Shown here: one piece after another, positions 34,901 to 43,253 of the stretch
Numbering within the stretch: the stretch's first letter is position 1
Layout: each line of letters opens with the position of its first letter
From: a virus
Direction: 5' to 3' (one strand)
IMG/VR virus record: IMGVR_UViG_3300043411_000921
Coordinates: 62,001 to 126,000 of that record
Length of the DNA stretch: 64,000 nt
Position numbers and translations under genes: made by a program
Notes under the pieces: generated by a model
Told to the model about the DNA's origin: nothing
Databases searched by the model: none
The model's input: only the letters and a program-made list of their open reading frames with translations

Positions 34901-35418
34901 ATCAAGATTTGACGAATGTACTGGGGGATGAAGCACAATATTCTTCTCTTGCTCCTGTCTATGAAATCTCTCAAGAACAGATTCCCCAAGACACAGGAAG
35001 GTTCAGCATCGACTTCAGTCTAACGGACGCTTTGGACCAAGACATTATTGGAATGTTTTCCTCTTTGGATGAATTCAACAACTACATTGGGAGTCCAAAC
35101 CAAATGTTCTCTGAGGATTATGTTGACTTGGAGAACCTTCAAGACATCTACTTCCATCGGCTCACAAGCAAATTGAACGTGCGTGGATTCTACGACTTCT
35201 ACAAGTGGTTCAACACCAATCTTGGAAGCCTGATTGAACAACTTATTCCAGGCAAGACTTCGTTTGATGGCATCAACTATGTCGTTACCAGCCACGTTCT
35301 TGAAAGAAACAAGGTGCGTTATCACTCCGAAGACATGTACCTTGGGGAATCAAACAGAAACAAACAAAAAGAACAACTCTATCTCCAGTTGTTCACAGGA
35401 ATGCTGAGGAAATACTGA
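31990..35418 (+). CDS. large tail/baseplate protein with two LamG-like domains
   Basis: The 1142-residue protein holds a first concanavalin/LamG-like domain at about 170-330 (SFEMQICVA, WTPVSFVWNR, FSGAIDEFRYWKK). A helical part follows at about 475-600 (FFDELKLFLDAFSTLRHVDY, PDAFLMQLAKFYGLE), resembling a baseplate-wedge assembly segment. A second LamG-like domain lies at about 670-870 (SWTFEAIYNF, GRVGQIRWWTKALS), and the C-terminus is conserved and helical (YDFYKWFNTNLGSLIEQLIPGKTSF). Such proteins bind glycans or other virion proteins. The position and helical segment suggest a gp7-like peripheral baseplate role; this is inference. Confidence 0.55.
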   Translation: MTPIQRLLKLKPSLFSPSVVRGVTNPDGGLSSFSSENGQYVVDSAIGETGSFRYDPIGSGIKSTQQLNVDWTAFENHVFFNSAEVKVNAAFNKIFDRYPFDGTRRETELFFDGMTGYENYVYTNLPKNKGYLFFSGSNPGDANGRGTFVTVKDSAGSSFPLLTRVPNGASRLDPTTSSISFEMQICVATGSNLNQIVFQKYNPALEQGFGCFLSQSSNPLTADLTFFVASGSVSTMSTSLPLVKGVWTPVSFVWNRRSGNNRIFGYVSGSLVASSSQVTIRSLGITSASFILGSGSNITTPVFEPQQTFSGAIDEFRYWKKIIAPADMVLNQSGSVYAQPDLALYFKFNEPSGSSTNLVLDHSGQGMHGTLNSYALSTLRVRNIATGAYFGPSPMIYEDERKCPILFPDQPDVVSYRETLLDDATSYDSYNPNLIIKLVPKHFLTMGQEEDALETEEGGINTLEYGSEPNTARLGGTQSILSLLYLWAGFFDELKLFLDAFSTLRHVDYDSEDTVPDAFLMQLAKFYGLELPPLFNNSSINQFINGSNITPDIVNSENTLQYLQNQVWRRILVNANDILKSKGTVHGIKALLRAVGIEGDNIFRFREYGGPTQRTLTGLRETRNEVGAMLSFLSGGYIRSPELSGSRIEPGTPLPIGSFVYDSNGKPTDTTSRHDGLFTSGSWTFEAIYNFPGLPTTSSIQSLVRVMSTGSTADENVLLNLVATSGSGLTLVARPNSAMNATVLTMSLGVPTIMDGQPWNISFGRTRGDLIGQVSSSYFLRAGRNSLGVVAEVYTTSSLFDDNFNGNPANNLWQVRDGTGSVPFLAIGSGSNAIPTNTNFANENNLQIFTGRVGQIRWWTKALSVDEWSEHVRDYKSLGVSNPKVNFNFDTTISGSFERLRGDWSTDQPTIQTTNAGTLEVFDFSQNNFHATGSRFPTSSTVVLPQRFYYSFLSPSFDEGVTAEKVRVRSYQDLTNVLGDEAQYSSLAPVYEISQEQIPQDTGRFSIDFSLTDALDQDIIGMFSSLDEFNNYIGSPNQMFSEDYVDLENLQDIYFHRLTSKLNVRGFYDFYKWFNTNLGSLIEQLIPGKTSFDGINYVVTSHVLERNKVRYHSEDMYLGESNRNKQKEQLYLQLFTGMLRKY

Positions 35419-35419
35419 C

Positions 35420-36247
35420 ATGACAATCCAGCCGTTTAACGATATTCCTTTTCACTATGGAAAGGTCAACAGGAGGATGGTTGTGTCTGGTGGTATTGAC
35501 ACAACAGCGATTGACAATTTCAGGGAAGGTGTTTCGGTAAGAACAACCCAAGACATTTACGGATCCAATCAAATCAAGATCTTTTTCTGTGATCCGGTAA
35601 CTCAACCCAACGGCCTTGCCACCCACGAAGCGCCTTTCGTCAACAGCTTTGGGCAACCTCCTTTGATCGTTGGCACCCCAACTTTCACCGATTCGACCCT
35701 TCTGATTGAAGGAGAAACCTCAACCAATCAAATCCCAAGGATGGTTGATTACCTCATCTCTTCCGACAAACCAACAACTGGTTCCTATAAGACTTACACC
35801 AACGCAGGGAATGGTTTTAGGGAAGAAGCAATCATTCCCAGCCCAACAACTCATGGAAACCTTGAAAATGGTTCCCTTTCTTCTGTTGGAAACCCGGAGG
35901 TTGAACAGATGGTTTTCAGGCGGAAGAATGGGTATGTCAGACCTTTCCTGGAGCAAGATGCTTGGGTGCTTTCGACCAACAATGTCATCTCAACTGGGCT
36001 GACTGTTTCCGACAAACTGATTCCAGAGATTGTTCCTTGGACTGATGAGGGTGAAGGGAATTATTTCCCGGAACTTCTTGGGGCTTCTGATCTTGTCAAG
36101 GGCAACGAGGCTTACAACCCTTCAGATTCATTTTTGCAGACGAGAGATAAGAAGAGTGCGACTGCTGGGTATTCGTACTACGGAGGCAATGCAGCCGTTT
36201 ATGGAACTGATTCTGTGGCTTTTGGAGGGTTGTTTCGGGGCAGTTGA
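35420..36247 (+). CDS. structural protein of unknown function
   Basis: The 275-residue protein reads IPFHYGKVNRRMVVSGG at the start, has many short beta strands and ends SYYGGNAAVYGTDSVAFGGLFRGS, a Gly/Tyr-rich tail. No family is recognised. It sits two bases after the LamG protein and before another large structural gene, and probably forms part of the same appendage. Confidence 0.5.
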   Translation: MTIQPFNDIPFHYGKVNRRMVVSGGIDTTAIDNFREGVSVRTTQDIYGSNQIKIFFCDPVTQPNGLATHEAPFVNSFGQPPLIVGTPTFTDSTLLIEGETSTNQIPRMVDYLISSDKPTTGSYKTYTNAGNGFREEAIIPSPTTHGNLENGSLSSVGNPEVEQMVFRRKNGYVRPFLEQDAWVLSTNNVISTGLTVSDKLIPEIVPWTDEGEGNYFPELLGASDLVKGNEAYNPSDSFLQTRDKKSATAGYSYYGGNAAVYGTDSVAFGGLFRGS

Positions 36248-36272
36248 AGGATTTCCTACTTAGGGCATCGAC

Positions 36273-38504
36273 ATGGCCAGAACCCAAAAAGGCACGAGAG
36301 CAAGAGGTCTTCCTCCCAAACTCCTCTTGTCCAGAAAACAAGAAACAACTGGAAGCTTCCCAACCGTCTGGAGAACTTCTTCTGACAATCGAACAGGAAG
36401 GTATGGCAGGTTCTTTGATGATGCAAAAACCATGCCATTTGATCAACAAGTCACCTATGACACCAACCTGTTTGCAGCCTATGAAGAAAAAGAAGTCACA
36501 GTAACTTATCCTTCTTCCACAGCTTCGGTTGGATTTGATTATTCCTTTGGCGGCAATCCAATTGTTGTCATTACAGAACTCTCTGCCTCTGATGGAAGTA
36601 CGGTCAACAGCTTTATTTCCTCCCTCTCGGGTTCCAGCTTTACAGCAAGTTTCTCGGCTCCCTTCGCGGGAAGTTTTGTTTATAGAGCACTGTATGATTC
36701 TCCTGTTGGAGAAGTGAGAACCGTCGTCAGGTCGCCAAGGTTTCCATCTTCATATTCCAAGGTGGTTGCCACATTCGCAGCTATGGGTGGAGTAAACACA
36801 GCAGAAGGAACCTTCTCCGACTTCGGTTCAACACCTTCCAGCAGCTTTGTTACCTTCTACGATCAACTTCAAACAGGTCTTGCAAACGTTTCTGCAAGTG
36901 TAACCTACCTCTCAAACACATCCTTCGCCCTGACTTCTAGCGCCAACACAGACGCAGAAGCCTATTTTCTTGGTTCTTCAAACGCAACAACGATTCCTAC
37001 CCCGCAAGGGATTGTGTATCCCCTGGTTATGACACCAGAAGCCATCTCCAAGGGCCTTTCTGGAGAAGATCAAGCCGAGCTTTACAAACAAGCTTACCTT
37101 ATCTCTGGAAGTCTTGTAAACCAACCCATTGTTACTTCTGGAAAAATGGTTCGGAACGTTTCTGATGCGTTCGTGACATTCACCCCAGGACAATATCTGG
37201 AGCCTTGGGAGGTAAGGGAGGGTAGATTCCCTTCAAGTTCTTTTTACCTGACCGGAAGCGCCGTTTCTGTGGCGGGAACGGGGTTCCAACAGCCTCTCTG
37301 GTCGAAGAATATGATTGAGATGGATTTGACTCCTTCAACAGGGCAGACTTTTTCAGCGTTGAAGGGTCCAGGGAATGGGAGTTATCCAATGGCTTACTGG
37401 AATCCCACTTCCAAGCTTTATGAGGGGATTGGATCCGGCAAAGGTATTGACAGTTATTCATCGGGTTTAACGGGTTTGAGAGATGCTTTGGCTGAACAGG
37501 TTTTTGGTTTTGCTCCTTCTGTTGATGATGGAGCAGCCCTGAAAGCGTTTCCACAGGGAGCCTACAACATCATCGGAAGACCTATAAGCAACTACGGTTT
37601 CCCATATCACTCAAAATTCCAACCAACCTCCTCTCAATTGATTCCAGCATCCAACATCATTTCCGAGCCGTTTCTTTTGGAGAAAGTTGTGCTGGAGATA
37701 AGTGGAACGCTCACCGTCCCAGCCGTTTCCTCCACAGCAGTGATGACTTTTTTTCTTTTGAATCGTCGTGCTGCGACCCCGAATCAAATCATTGGGCAAC
37801 AGACGATTGGCTACGTTGCTAGCTCATCAGCAAACGTGCTGACAACTACAACATCCTCAGTTTCCAGCACAACGTTCTTGGACTTGGTGGATCACATGCA
37901 ATTTTCCTTGAGTGCAAGTGCTGACACAAGTGCTTTCCTTCCAAGAAGAGAAGCGTTGCTGATCAAAACAACCCCTTGGGCAGGAATTATCAGTCAACAA
38001 GTGAGAATGGAATCGGTCGTGAAAAATCCAGTTGGCTACGAAGAGAGTTTTCTCATGCCGTTTAACGGGGCCTTGACAGCATACAACGCTGTCAAGTGTC
38101 AGTTGAAGTCTTCTGGTCGTAATCAATATACGGAAACAAATGGACGGGACTGGACCAACTCGTTTGTTAAACCCATTGTGATTGGAACGGCGGCGGAAAA
38201 CCTTGGTGTGACGGATGATCGTTTCCCAATCAGTAGCACATACACAAAACCAAATCCCTACATCCTCCTTCCGGGCGATCAACTTGTATTCGGATTCCAA
38301 CTTCCCGTTAGCAGGGTGAACAACGAAACAACCCACTCTTCTTTTCAGTTTGCAACCACGGGCGTAAACAGAATCACCCTCTACGGATCAACTCTAAGGT
38401 TCAATGAAGAGACAGGACAACTGGAAGAGTATCACGAAGACACACTCAACCAGCTTCTGTGTTCAGACATCATCCATGAAACCGTGATTGGAACAGAGGG
38501 ATAA
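36273..38504 (+). CDS. large beta-rich structural protein
   Basis: The 743-residue protein has a basic N-terminus (RTQKGTRARGLPPKLLLSRK). A beta domain near 70-150 (GFDYSFGGNPIVVITELSASD...FVYRALYDSP) resembles small receptor-binding or H-lectin-like tail domains, and long Ser/Thr-rich beta segments follow. C-terminal residues 690-720 contain YILLPGDQLVFGFQLPV, common in phage tail proteins. A perfect 9-bp hairpin lies at 38072-38096. Exact role unknown. Confidence 0.5.
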   Translation: MARTQKGTRARGLPPKLLLSRKQETTGSFPTVWRTSSDNRTGRYGRFFDDAKTMPFDQQVTYDTNLFAAYEEKEVTVTYPSSTASVGFDYSFGGNPIVVITELSASDGSTVNSFISSLSGSSFTASFSAPFAGSFVYRALYDSPVGEVRTVVRSPRFPSSYSKVVATFAAMGGVNTAEGTFSDFGSTPSSSFVTFYDQLQTGLANVSASVTYLSNTSFALTSSANTDAEAYFLGSSNATTIPTPQGIVYPLVMTPEAISKGLSGEDQAELYKQAYLISGSLVNQPIVTSGKMVRNVSDAFVTFTPGQYLEPWEVREGRFPSSSFYLTGSAVSVAGTGFQQPLWSKNMIEMDLTPSTGQTFSALKGPGNGSYPMAYWNPTSKLYEGIGSGKGIDSYSSGLTGLRDALAEQVFGFAPSVDDGAALKAFPQGAYNIIGRPISNYGFPYHSKFQPTSSQLIPASNIISEPFLLEKVVLEISGTLTVPAVSSTAVMTFFLLNRRAATPNQIIGQQTIGYVASSSANVLTTTTSSVSSTTFLDLVDHMQFSLSASADTSAFLPRREALLIKTTPWAGIISQQVRMESVVKNPVGYEESFLMPFNGALTAYNAVKCQLKSSGRNQYTETNGRDWTNSFVKPIVIGTAAENLGVTDDRFPISSTYTKPNPYILLPGDQLVFGFQLPVSRVNNETTHSSFQFATTGVNRITLYGSTLRFNEETGQLEEYHEDTLNQLLCSDIIHETVIGTEG

Positions 38505-38507
38505 CTC

Positions 38508-39692
38508 ATGCCGCAATTCGACAACGAATCCAGACAATCACTGTATGGAACCTACACCGACAATATCATTGCTGGAAGCTCTTCGATCAATCCAGAAAGA
38601 CCTTGGACAAGAGGTGTGTATGGAAGTGTCTCTTCAGGATCCAGTGAGTTTCAGCAAACAACAAAGCTGAGTGAATATCAGCTTCAGACTGTTTACCCTT
38701 TTTACAAGAGTGGAACAGCGAGATTTTTGAGGTTGCAGAGTGTTGGACAAGTGCTGGAGGATTCGATTATGCCCAGTATCCCTTCTTTAGTTTTGACTGG
38801 GACTTATGGTTCGGGGAAAATTGGACTTCCTGGAATCTGGCCAGGTTATACGGATGAACTTGCAATGGCGAACATCATCCTTCTTTCTTCTCCTGGGGAA
38901 ACAAATGCTCTCACGTCCAGCGTTGGTGGTTTGAGAGTAAACAACATTGAATGGTGTTATTCAAGCCCGTTTGAAAAGAAGTTCTACGCCGTTCCAAAAT
39001 TTGATACATGGCCTTATCCAATCACATTTGGGCCTCTGCAAAACTCGCCACCCGTTGATGAACCTCTGTGGAAAGACAGTTCCGGGGTTACTGATGTCAA
39101 AAAATACAATCTCATTTTCATCAGGCAGCCCGAATTGTTGGGCACGAAATATTATGATTCGTTCGTCGAACGCTCTGGGTCTGGTGGAGTTTTTGGAGCA
39201 CCCAACTTTCCAACCGCAGTTACGAGTGACACTCCTCTTCTCGCAGCCAAAGTGTTTTTTGGTGTTGAACCAACAGCTATCTCAGCGGGAACCGTGATTC
39301 TCGGAACGGGTTCGGTTTACACTCAATGCTCGGGTGCAATCATTCGTGGTTGGAAATATGGTGTTGCAAGTGGTGTGCCAACCAAGTTCTCTTGCGTTTT
39401 TCGCAGAGATCGCTACGGACAACCAAGAGACATGCTAGAGGGAAGACCTTACACCAAAACCTATGCCAATCCAGAAATTGGTGGACCTTTTGATGAAGGT
39501 GGAGGAATTCGCTTTGTTTCTGGAAGTGCTCTGGCTGGGGAGAGTGACAACTGGCTGACAGCAAGCATCTATTCCAGCAATGATGTGGCAGCAGCATATC
39601 GAGCTAACCCATACGGCTCTGGGTTGTTCGACAAGGAATACAGGAGTGCCCTGCCGTGGTTCGACAATGACCCTAGAAGGGCCGGAAGGTAA
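38508..39692 (+). CDS. structural protein of unknown function
   Basis: The 394-residue protein starts PQFDNESRQSLYGTYTDNII, is Gly/Ser-rich with many aromatic residues, and ends YGSGLFDKEYRSALPWFDND. It reads as a beta-structured virion protein following the preceding one by three bases. It has no signal peptide or enzyme motif. I recognise no family. The compact spacing and shared composition suggest the three proteins from 35420 to 39692 assemble together. Confidence 0.5.
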   Translation: MPQFDNESRQSLYGTYTDNIIAGSSSINPERPWTRGVYGSVSSGSSEFQQTTKLSEYQLQTVYPFYKSGTARFLRLQSVGQVLEDSIMPSIPSLVLTGTYGSGKIGLPGIWPGYTDELAMANIILLSSPGETNALTSSVGGLRVNNIEWCYSSPFEKKFYAVPKFDTWPYPITFGPLQNSPPVDEPLWKDSSGVTDVKKYNLIFIRQPELLGTKYYDSFVERSGSGGVFGAPNFPTAVTSDTPLLAAKVFFGVEPTAISAGTVILGTGSVYTQCSGAIIRGWKYGVASGVPTKFSCVFRRDRYGQPRDMLEGRPYTKTYANPEIGGPFDEGGGIRFVSGSALAGESDNWLTASIYSSNDVAAAYRANPYGSGLFDKEYRSALPWFDNDPRRAGR

Positions 39693-39701
39693 AAGAACAC
39701 A

Positions 39702-40760
39702 GTGGGACTACTCAACCAAAAGCAACGCCTTCTTGACACCATTCTGACCGATGAAGGACGTAGGCAACTTGGCACCGGAAAATTCGTGCCAGTGTTTTAT
39801 TCCTTTGGCGACTCAAGTGCTGTTTATTCTCCTGGAGACACCAACGTCACAGGATCGTCTCCAGATCAAACACTTTCAACAATTGTTACTTTTGAAGCGT
39901 TTGCTCTTCCCCAAGACCAAGTGGCTTATGAAGCCGATGACTCTGGTGCCCTAAACGTTGTTGGAAACAACAACATCTTTTCCTCTTCTCAAGGTCCAGT
40001 AAGGGTCATCTCCGGACAACTTGTCAAAGGTTGGGAAACAGGAACGCCTCAGATCCTGTCGTCTTCAGCAGAGTTCGCATCAACAGCAGAAGGAATTGTT
40101 GCAGATGCAGCAAACAACTTCAGAAAGTTGATGATTTTGAAGAGCCCAGACCTTCTCCACTCCAACAGAGATGAATTCATTCTCAATAAGAACAGGATTG
40201 ATTTCAGGGTTGATGACAACACGACTCTTCCAGGCTGGGTTACTGTTGGAAACCTGGAAGCAACAGAGAACCTTTTTTTTGATAGGAGGTTGAGTCATGT
40301 GGACAACTTCAAATTCCTTCCACCTGTCAACAAAGAAACAAATATACCTGTCGGAAACTATGCGGGATCCATCGCTGGAAACAGGCAAATTCTGACTTAT
40401 GAGGATTTGAGAGCAGAATTCCAAAACACAGTTGTGAATGATGGGACCGTTCAGAGACGAGTTCCACTGCAAAGAGACACGATCTACTTCTCGGAAACAT
40501 CAATCACAAACAGGTTGATGGGACAAGTCTTTGAGATTGCTAACGGTAAAATGAGCAAGCTGGATGTTGTTGATTTTGGCGTGTTTACAATCAAGAAAAC
40601 AGATCCACCACTGTTTCCTGATGCTGTTCCTGTTCCATTGAACCCTGACATCATTGCTTCGACAACGAGGATTCATGTTTATTTTGTCGGAAAGGTTATG
40701 CTTGATGCAACTGGAAGTGAGAAGTTCCTCCAGATGTTTACACTCGTCTTTCAGGTGTGA
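39702..40760 (+). CDS. structural protein with ILTDxGRxxLxxG N-terminal module
   Basis: The 352-residue protein starts at GTG 39702 with GLLNQKQRLLDTILTDEGRRQLGTGKFVPVFYSFGDSSAVY. The same module (D-x-x-L-T-D-x-G-R-x-x-L-x-x-G-x-F...F-x-x-G-D) opens the protein at 48615 and recurs in many phage tail proteins. The rest is beta-rich. It ends at TGA 40758-40760. A +1 shift at TTT-C-AGG would add 36 acidic residues (see 40753-40863). Confidence 0.55.
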   Translation: MGLLNQKQRLLDTILTDEGRRQLGTGKFVPVFYSFGDSSAVYSPGDTNVTGSSPDQTLSTIVTFEAFALPQDQVAYEADDSGALNVVGNNNIFSSSQGPVRVISGQLVKGWETGTPQILSSSAEFASTAEGIVADAANNFRKLMILKSPDLLHSNRDEFILNKNRIDFRVDDNTTLPGWVTVGNLEATENLFFDRRLSHVDNFKFLPPVNKETNIPVGNYAGSIAGNRQILTYEDLRAEFQNTVVNDGTVQRRVPLQRDTIYFSETSITNRLMGQVFEIANGKMSKLDVVDFGVFTIKKTDPPLFPDAVPVPLNPDIIASTTRIHVYFVGKVMLDATGSEKFLQMFTLVFQV

Positions 40761-40863
40761 AGAAGAGGAAGATTTGGGTTGGGAAGTAGTCTGTCACATT
40801 CCAGATTCAGTGATACCAGGAGATGCGGATTGGCACTTGGAACCCTGGGAACTCGAATTTTAG
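40753..40863 (+). other. possible +1 frameshift extension or mini-ORF
   Basis: Just before the stop of the preceding gene, skipping C40752 after TTT joins the frame to AGG-TGT-GAA and stays open to TAG 40861-40863. It would encode RCEEEEDLGWEVVCH followed by a Trp/Asp/Glu-rich segment. The 118-bp interval is otherwise empty, which is unusual in this compact genome. A separate mini-ORF starting at TTG or GTG is the alternative. Nothing here proves translation. Confidence 0.3.
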
Positions 40864-40878
40864 CTACATATTGGGATC

Positions 40879-43248
40879 ATGCAGGTCAAACTTGGAACCT
40901 TGCCAGTTCTCTCTCTACCCACAGATTTCCTCACACTAGAAGAGATAAACTCCAAAGGGTTCTCTTATCTTCTCTCGGTCAACATCAACAAAGAGTTGGT
41001 GAAATCTTCTCGTGCTGCTTCTCTTGTTGTCAAAACATACAGATCCAATCCCAAAAACACATTCAGCACAAGTGTCCTTTCTAACACCAACAATTCTTCT
41101 TTCGGCAGTTTGTCTGGTGTGAGCAGCACGAGTCTTGTTAGAAGCATTCAATCCAGAGCAATCTCAACTTCAACAAAGATCAGTCAAACACGAAACGATT
41201 ATCTCACCACAGACTCCTACGGAATTCAGGATCTCATCACCAAGTTTGGAACAGGAATCTCATACTCGAAAGAAGAATCTACTTTTTCTAGTGGTGTGAA
41301 GAACTCCGTGCTTGCTTCCACTTCTGGAGAGTCTGTTGGGGCAAGGCTGGAAGAAGATGTGACCATTCCACAACTGTGTTTGGAAGCGATCTCAAACCAG
41401 AAACAAGACCCAGCCTCTTTGGTGAGTCAAAGAGTTTGGGCAAGACCAACTGCGCTGCAAACCAACAATGGCACACCAAGTCAATTCAGCAGACCAACAA
41501 ACTCCGTTGCTTCTTCCCTGATTGCTTCTTCTGTTGTTGCACAACCTCCAACGAATTCTACTGTGTTGGCAAGAAGTAAGTCGGAGTTGACCGTTGTGGA
41601 AATCGAATTACCACTGTTTTTCTATGAAACAGCGATAGGAACTGATGATTTCTTTCTTCTGGTGAGCCTTTTGGATGGGAATGGAGTCTTGATCCAAGAA
41701 GAGGTTGGCTTCGTCAAGCACAAAACCAACCAAGCCATTCTCACAAGGGTTCAAACCCCACCTTCTTTCCAAATTAGGAGAAGGCAGGATGGAATGCTGG
41801 TTGCAAACGTGAAACAGATGGACAGATATGCAACAACCGTGACCTTGTTCAAAACCGAAATGGACAGCACTCCACGGCAAGAAGTTGTGTCGGTTGTTGG
41901 TGTCCCATTCCCAGAAGAAAGAACAATACTCCTTCCAGACACATCACAAACAACTACGCTTTATCGTGCTGTCGCTTACAATGATCTTGGAATTGGCGGA
42001 GTGTTCTCTGGGCAAGTTCTCGAACCGGCAACCAGTTCCAACACACGATTCAAATTTGTTTCCCTCCGCTCAAAGAACACAGATACGGGACTGAACCTTG
42101 TTGTTTCCTCTCTCCCAGAAAACACTTCTGTGGTCTCTTTGTTCCGAGAAGAGGTCGGGAGAGAGGGAGAAGAAACACGACTGATGGATTTTCTGGTGGC
42201 TGGTGGAGCTTCAACAAGCCAACTGACTTATCTGGATACCAGCCTTATTCCCTGGAAATCATATCGGTATTTCTGTGAACTGACAGACACCAGAGGGAAT
42301 GTCATTCCGGCAAATGCTTCCGTTGAGGTCGTGTATCGGCCAAAGACAAGAGATTACGCCGCCGTCTCTGTAACGCCTCCAGTTGTAACAACTGTTCAAT
42401 TACCTGGAAATAATACTCAGTTCTTTGATGTTTCTTTCCAAGTCTCTTACGCTGTGACAAAGAAGCTGGAGGATGGGGTCAGGGAGTTTCTTCTCGGCCA
42501 AGGGTTGCTGGAGTATTATGGCGGAGACATTCAAAGAGAAAACCTCAAAGACCTTCTGATCACCAAAGTGGAACTTCGTGACTTGGAAACCAACGACGTT
42601 TCCTTCCTTGGTTATGTCGATGGAACATTTGTTCAAAGCACGACAAAATATGGGCTCCTCAGCAAGCCATCGTCGTATCAATACGAACTTACTACTTTCG
42701 TGAGAACTCCAGATACGCTCCTTTCCAGTGTTGAACTTACCAAAGAATCAACACCAAGAAGCAGTGGCGCAGACAAGGAATATTCTCTTGTACCATTCAA
42801 CTCTCTGCACCCTTACGGCCTTCTCACAGGAACCAATCCAAAGAAGTCTGGAAATGAGTTTACCAACCTCATTGGACTCCAGCAGTTTGATTTTGGTGAC
42901 ATAACAGATGTGAGCTATCTCCAGGTTGAGTTGAAACCACCAAGCCCTTCTATTAACAATCAAAGAGCTTCGGTTTTCAACAAGAGATTGGTTGAAGTTT
43001 CATGGTCTGTGAATGGAGAACAGGAACAAATCAGTCACTTTATCGTAAGGCGGCAAAATGTTGTTACTGGTGAAACAGACCTCTCTGGAGTTGTTCATGG
43101 AATCAATCCAAAGAACGCTTATCTGTTTGTGGATGAAATAAGGCCCACGGACACGGGTCTGTTCCGTTATGTCATTACACCCCAGTTCTTTGAGAACATG
43201 ATACTCGGAACAAGTGTCCAGACAAATGACGTGGAAGTGAGTGTTTGA
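40879..43248 (+). CDS. large structural protein with FN3-like beta modules
   Basis: The 789-residue protein has a Ser/Asn/Thr-rich, probably extended N-terminal 230 residues. Repeated beta-sandwich-like modules from about 240 to the end follow: TTTLYRAVAYNDLGIGG, WKSYRYFCELTDTRGN and LVEVSWSVNGEQEQISHFIVRRQ with TGLFRYVITPQ. The V-x-W...Y-x-V-R...Y-x-Y-x-I-x-(A/P) pattern is FN3-like. It is likely a fibre or neck/tail appendage protein. A TTGGGA Shine-Dalgarno precedes the ATG. Confidence 0.5.
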   Translation: MQVKLGTLPVLSLPTDFLTLEEINSKGFSYLLSVNINKELVKSSRAASLVVKTYRSNPKNTFSTSVLSNTNNSSFGSLSGVSSTSLVRSIQSRAISTSTKISQTRNDYLTTDSYGIQDLITKFGTGISYSKEESTFSSGVKNSVLASTSGESVGARLEEDVTIPQLCLEAISNQKQDPASLVSQRVWARPTALQTNNGTPSQFSRPTNSVASSLIASSVVAQPPTNSTVLARSKSELTVVEIELPLFFYETAIGTDDFFLLVSLLDGNGVLIQEEVGFVKHKTNQAILTRVQTPPSFQIRRRQDGMLVANVKQMDRYATTVTLFKTEMDSTPRQEVVSVVGVPFPEERTILLPDTSQTTTLYRAVAYNDLGIGGVFSGQVLEPATSSNTRFKFVSLRSKNTDTGLNLVVSSLPENTSVVSLFREEVGREGEETRLMDFLVAGGASTSQLTYLDTSLIPWKSYRYFCELTDTRGNVIPANASVEVVYRPKTRDYAAVSVTPPVVTTVQLPGNNTQFFDVSFQVSYAVTKKLEDGVREFLLGQGLLEYYGGDIQRENLKDLLITKVELRDLETNDVSFLGYVDGTFVQSTTKYGLLSKPSSYQYELTTFVRTPDTLLSSVELTKESTPRSSGADKEYSLVPFNSLHPYGLLTGTNPKKSGNEFTNLIGLQQFDFGDITDVSYLQVELKPPSPSINNQRASVFNKRLVEVSWSVNGEQEQISHFIVRRQNVVTGETDLSGVVHGINPKNAYLFVDEIRPTDTGLFRYVITPQFFENMILGTSVQTNDVEVSV

Positions 43249-43253
43249 AATAA

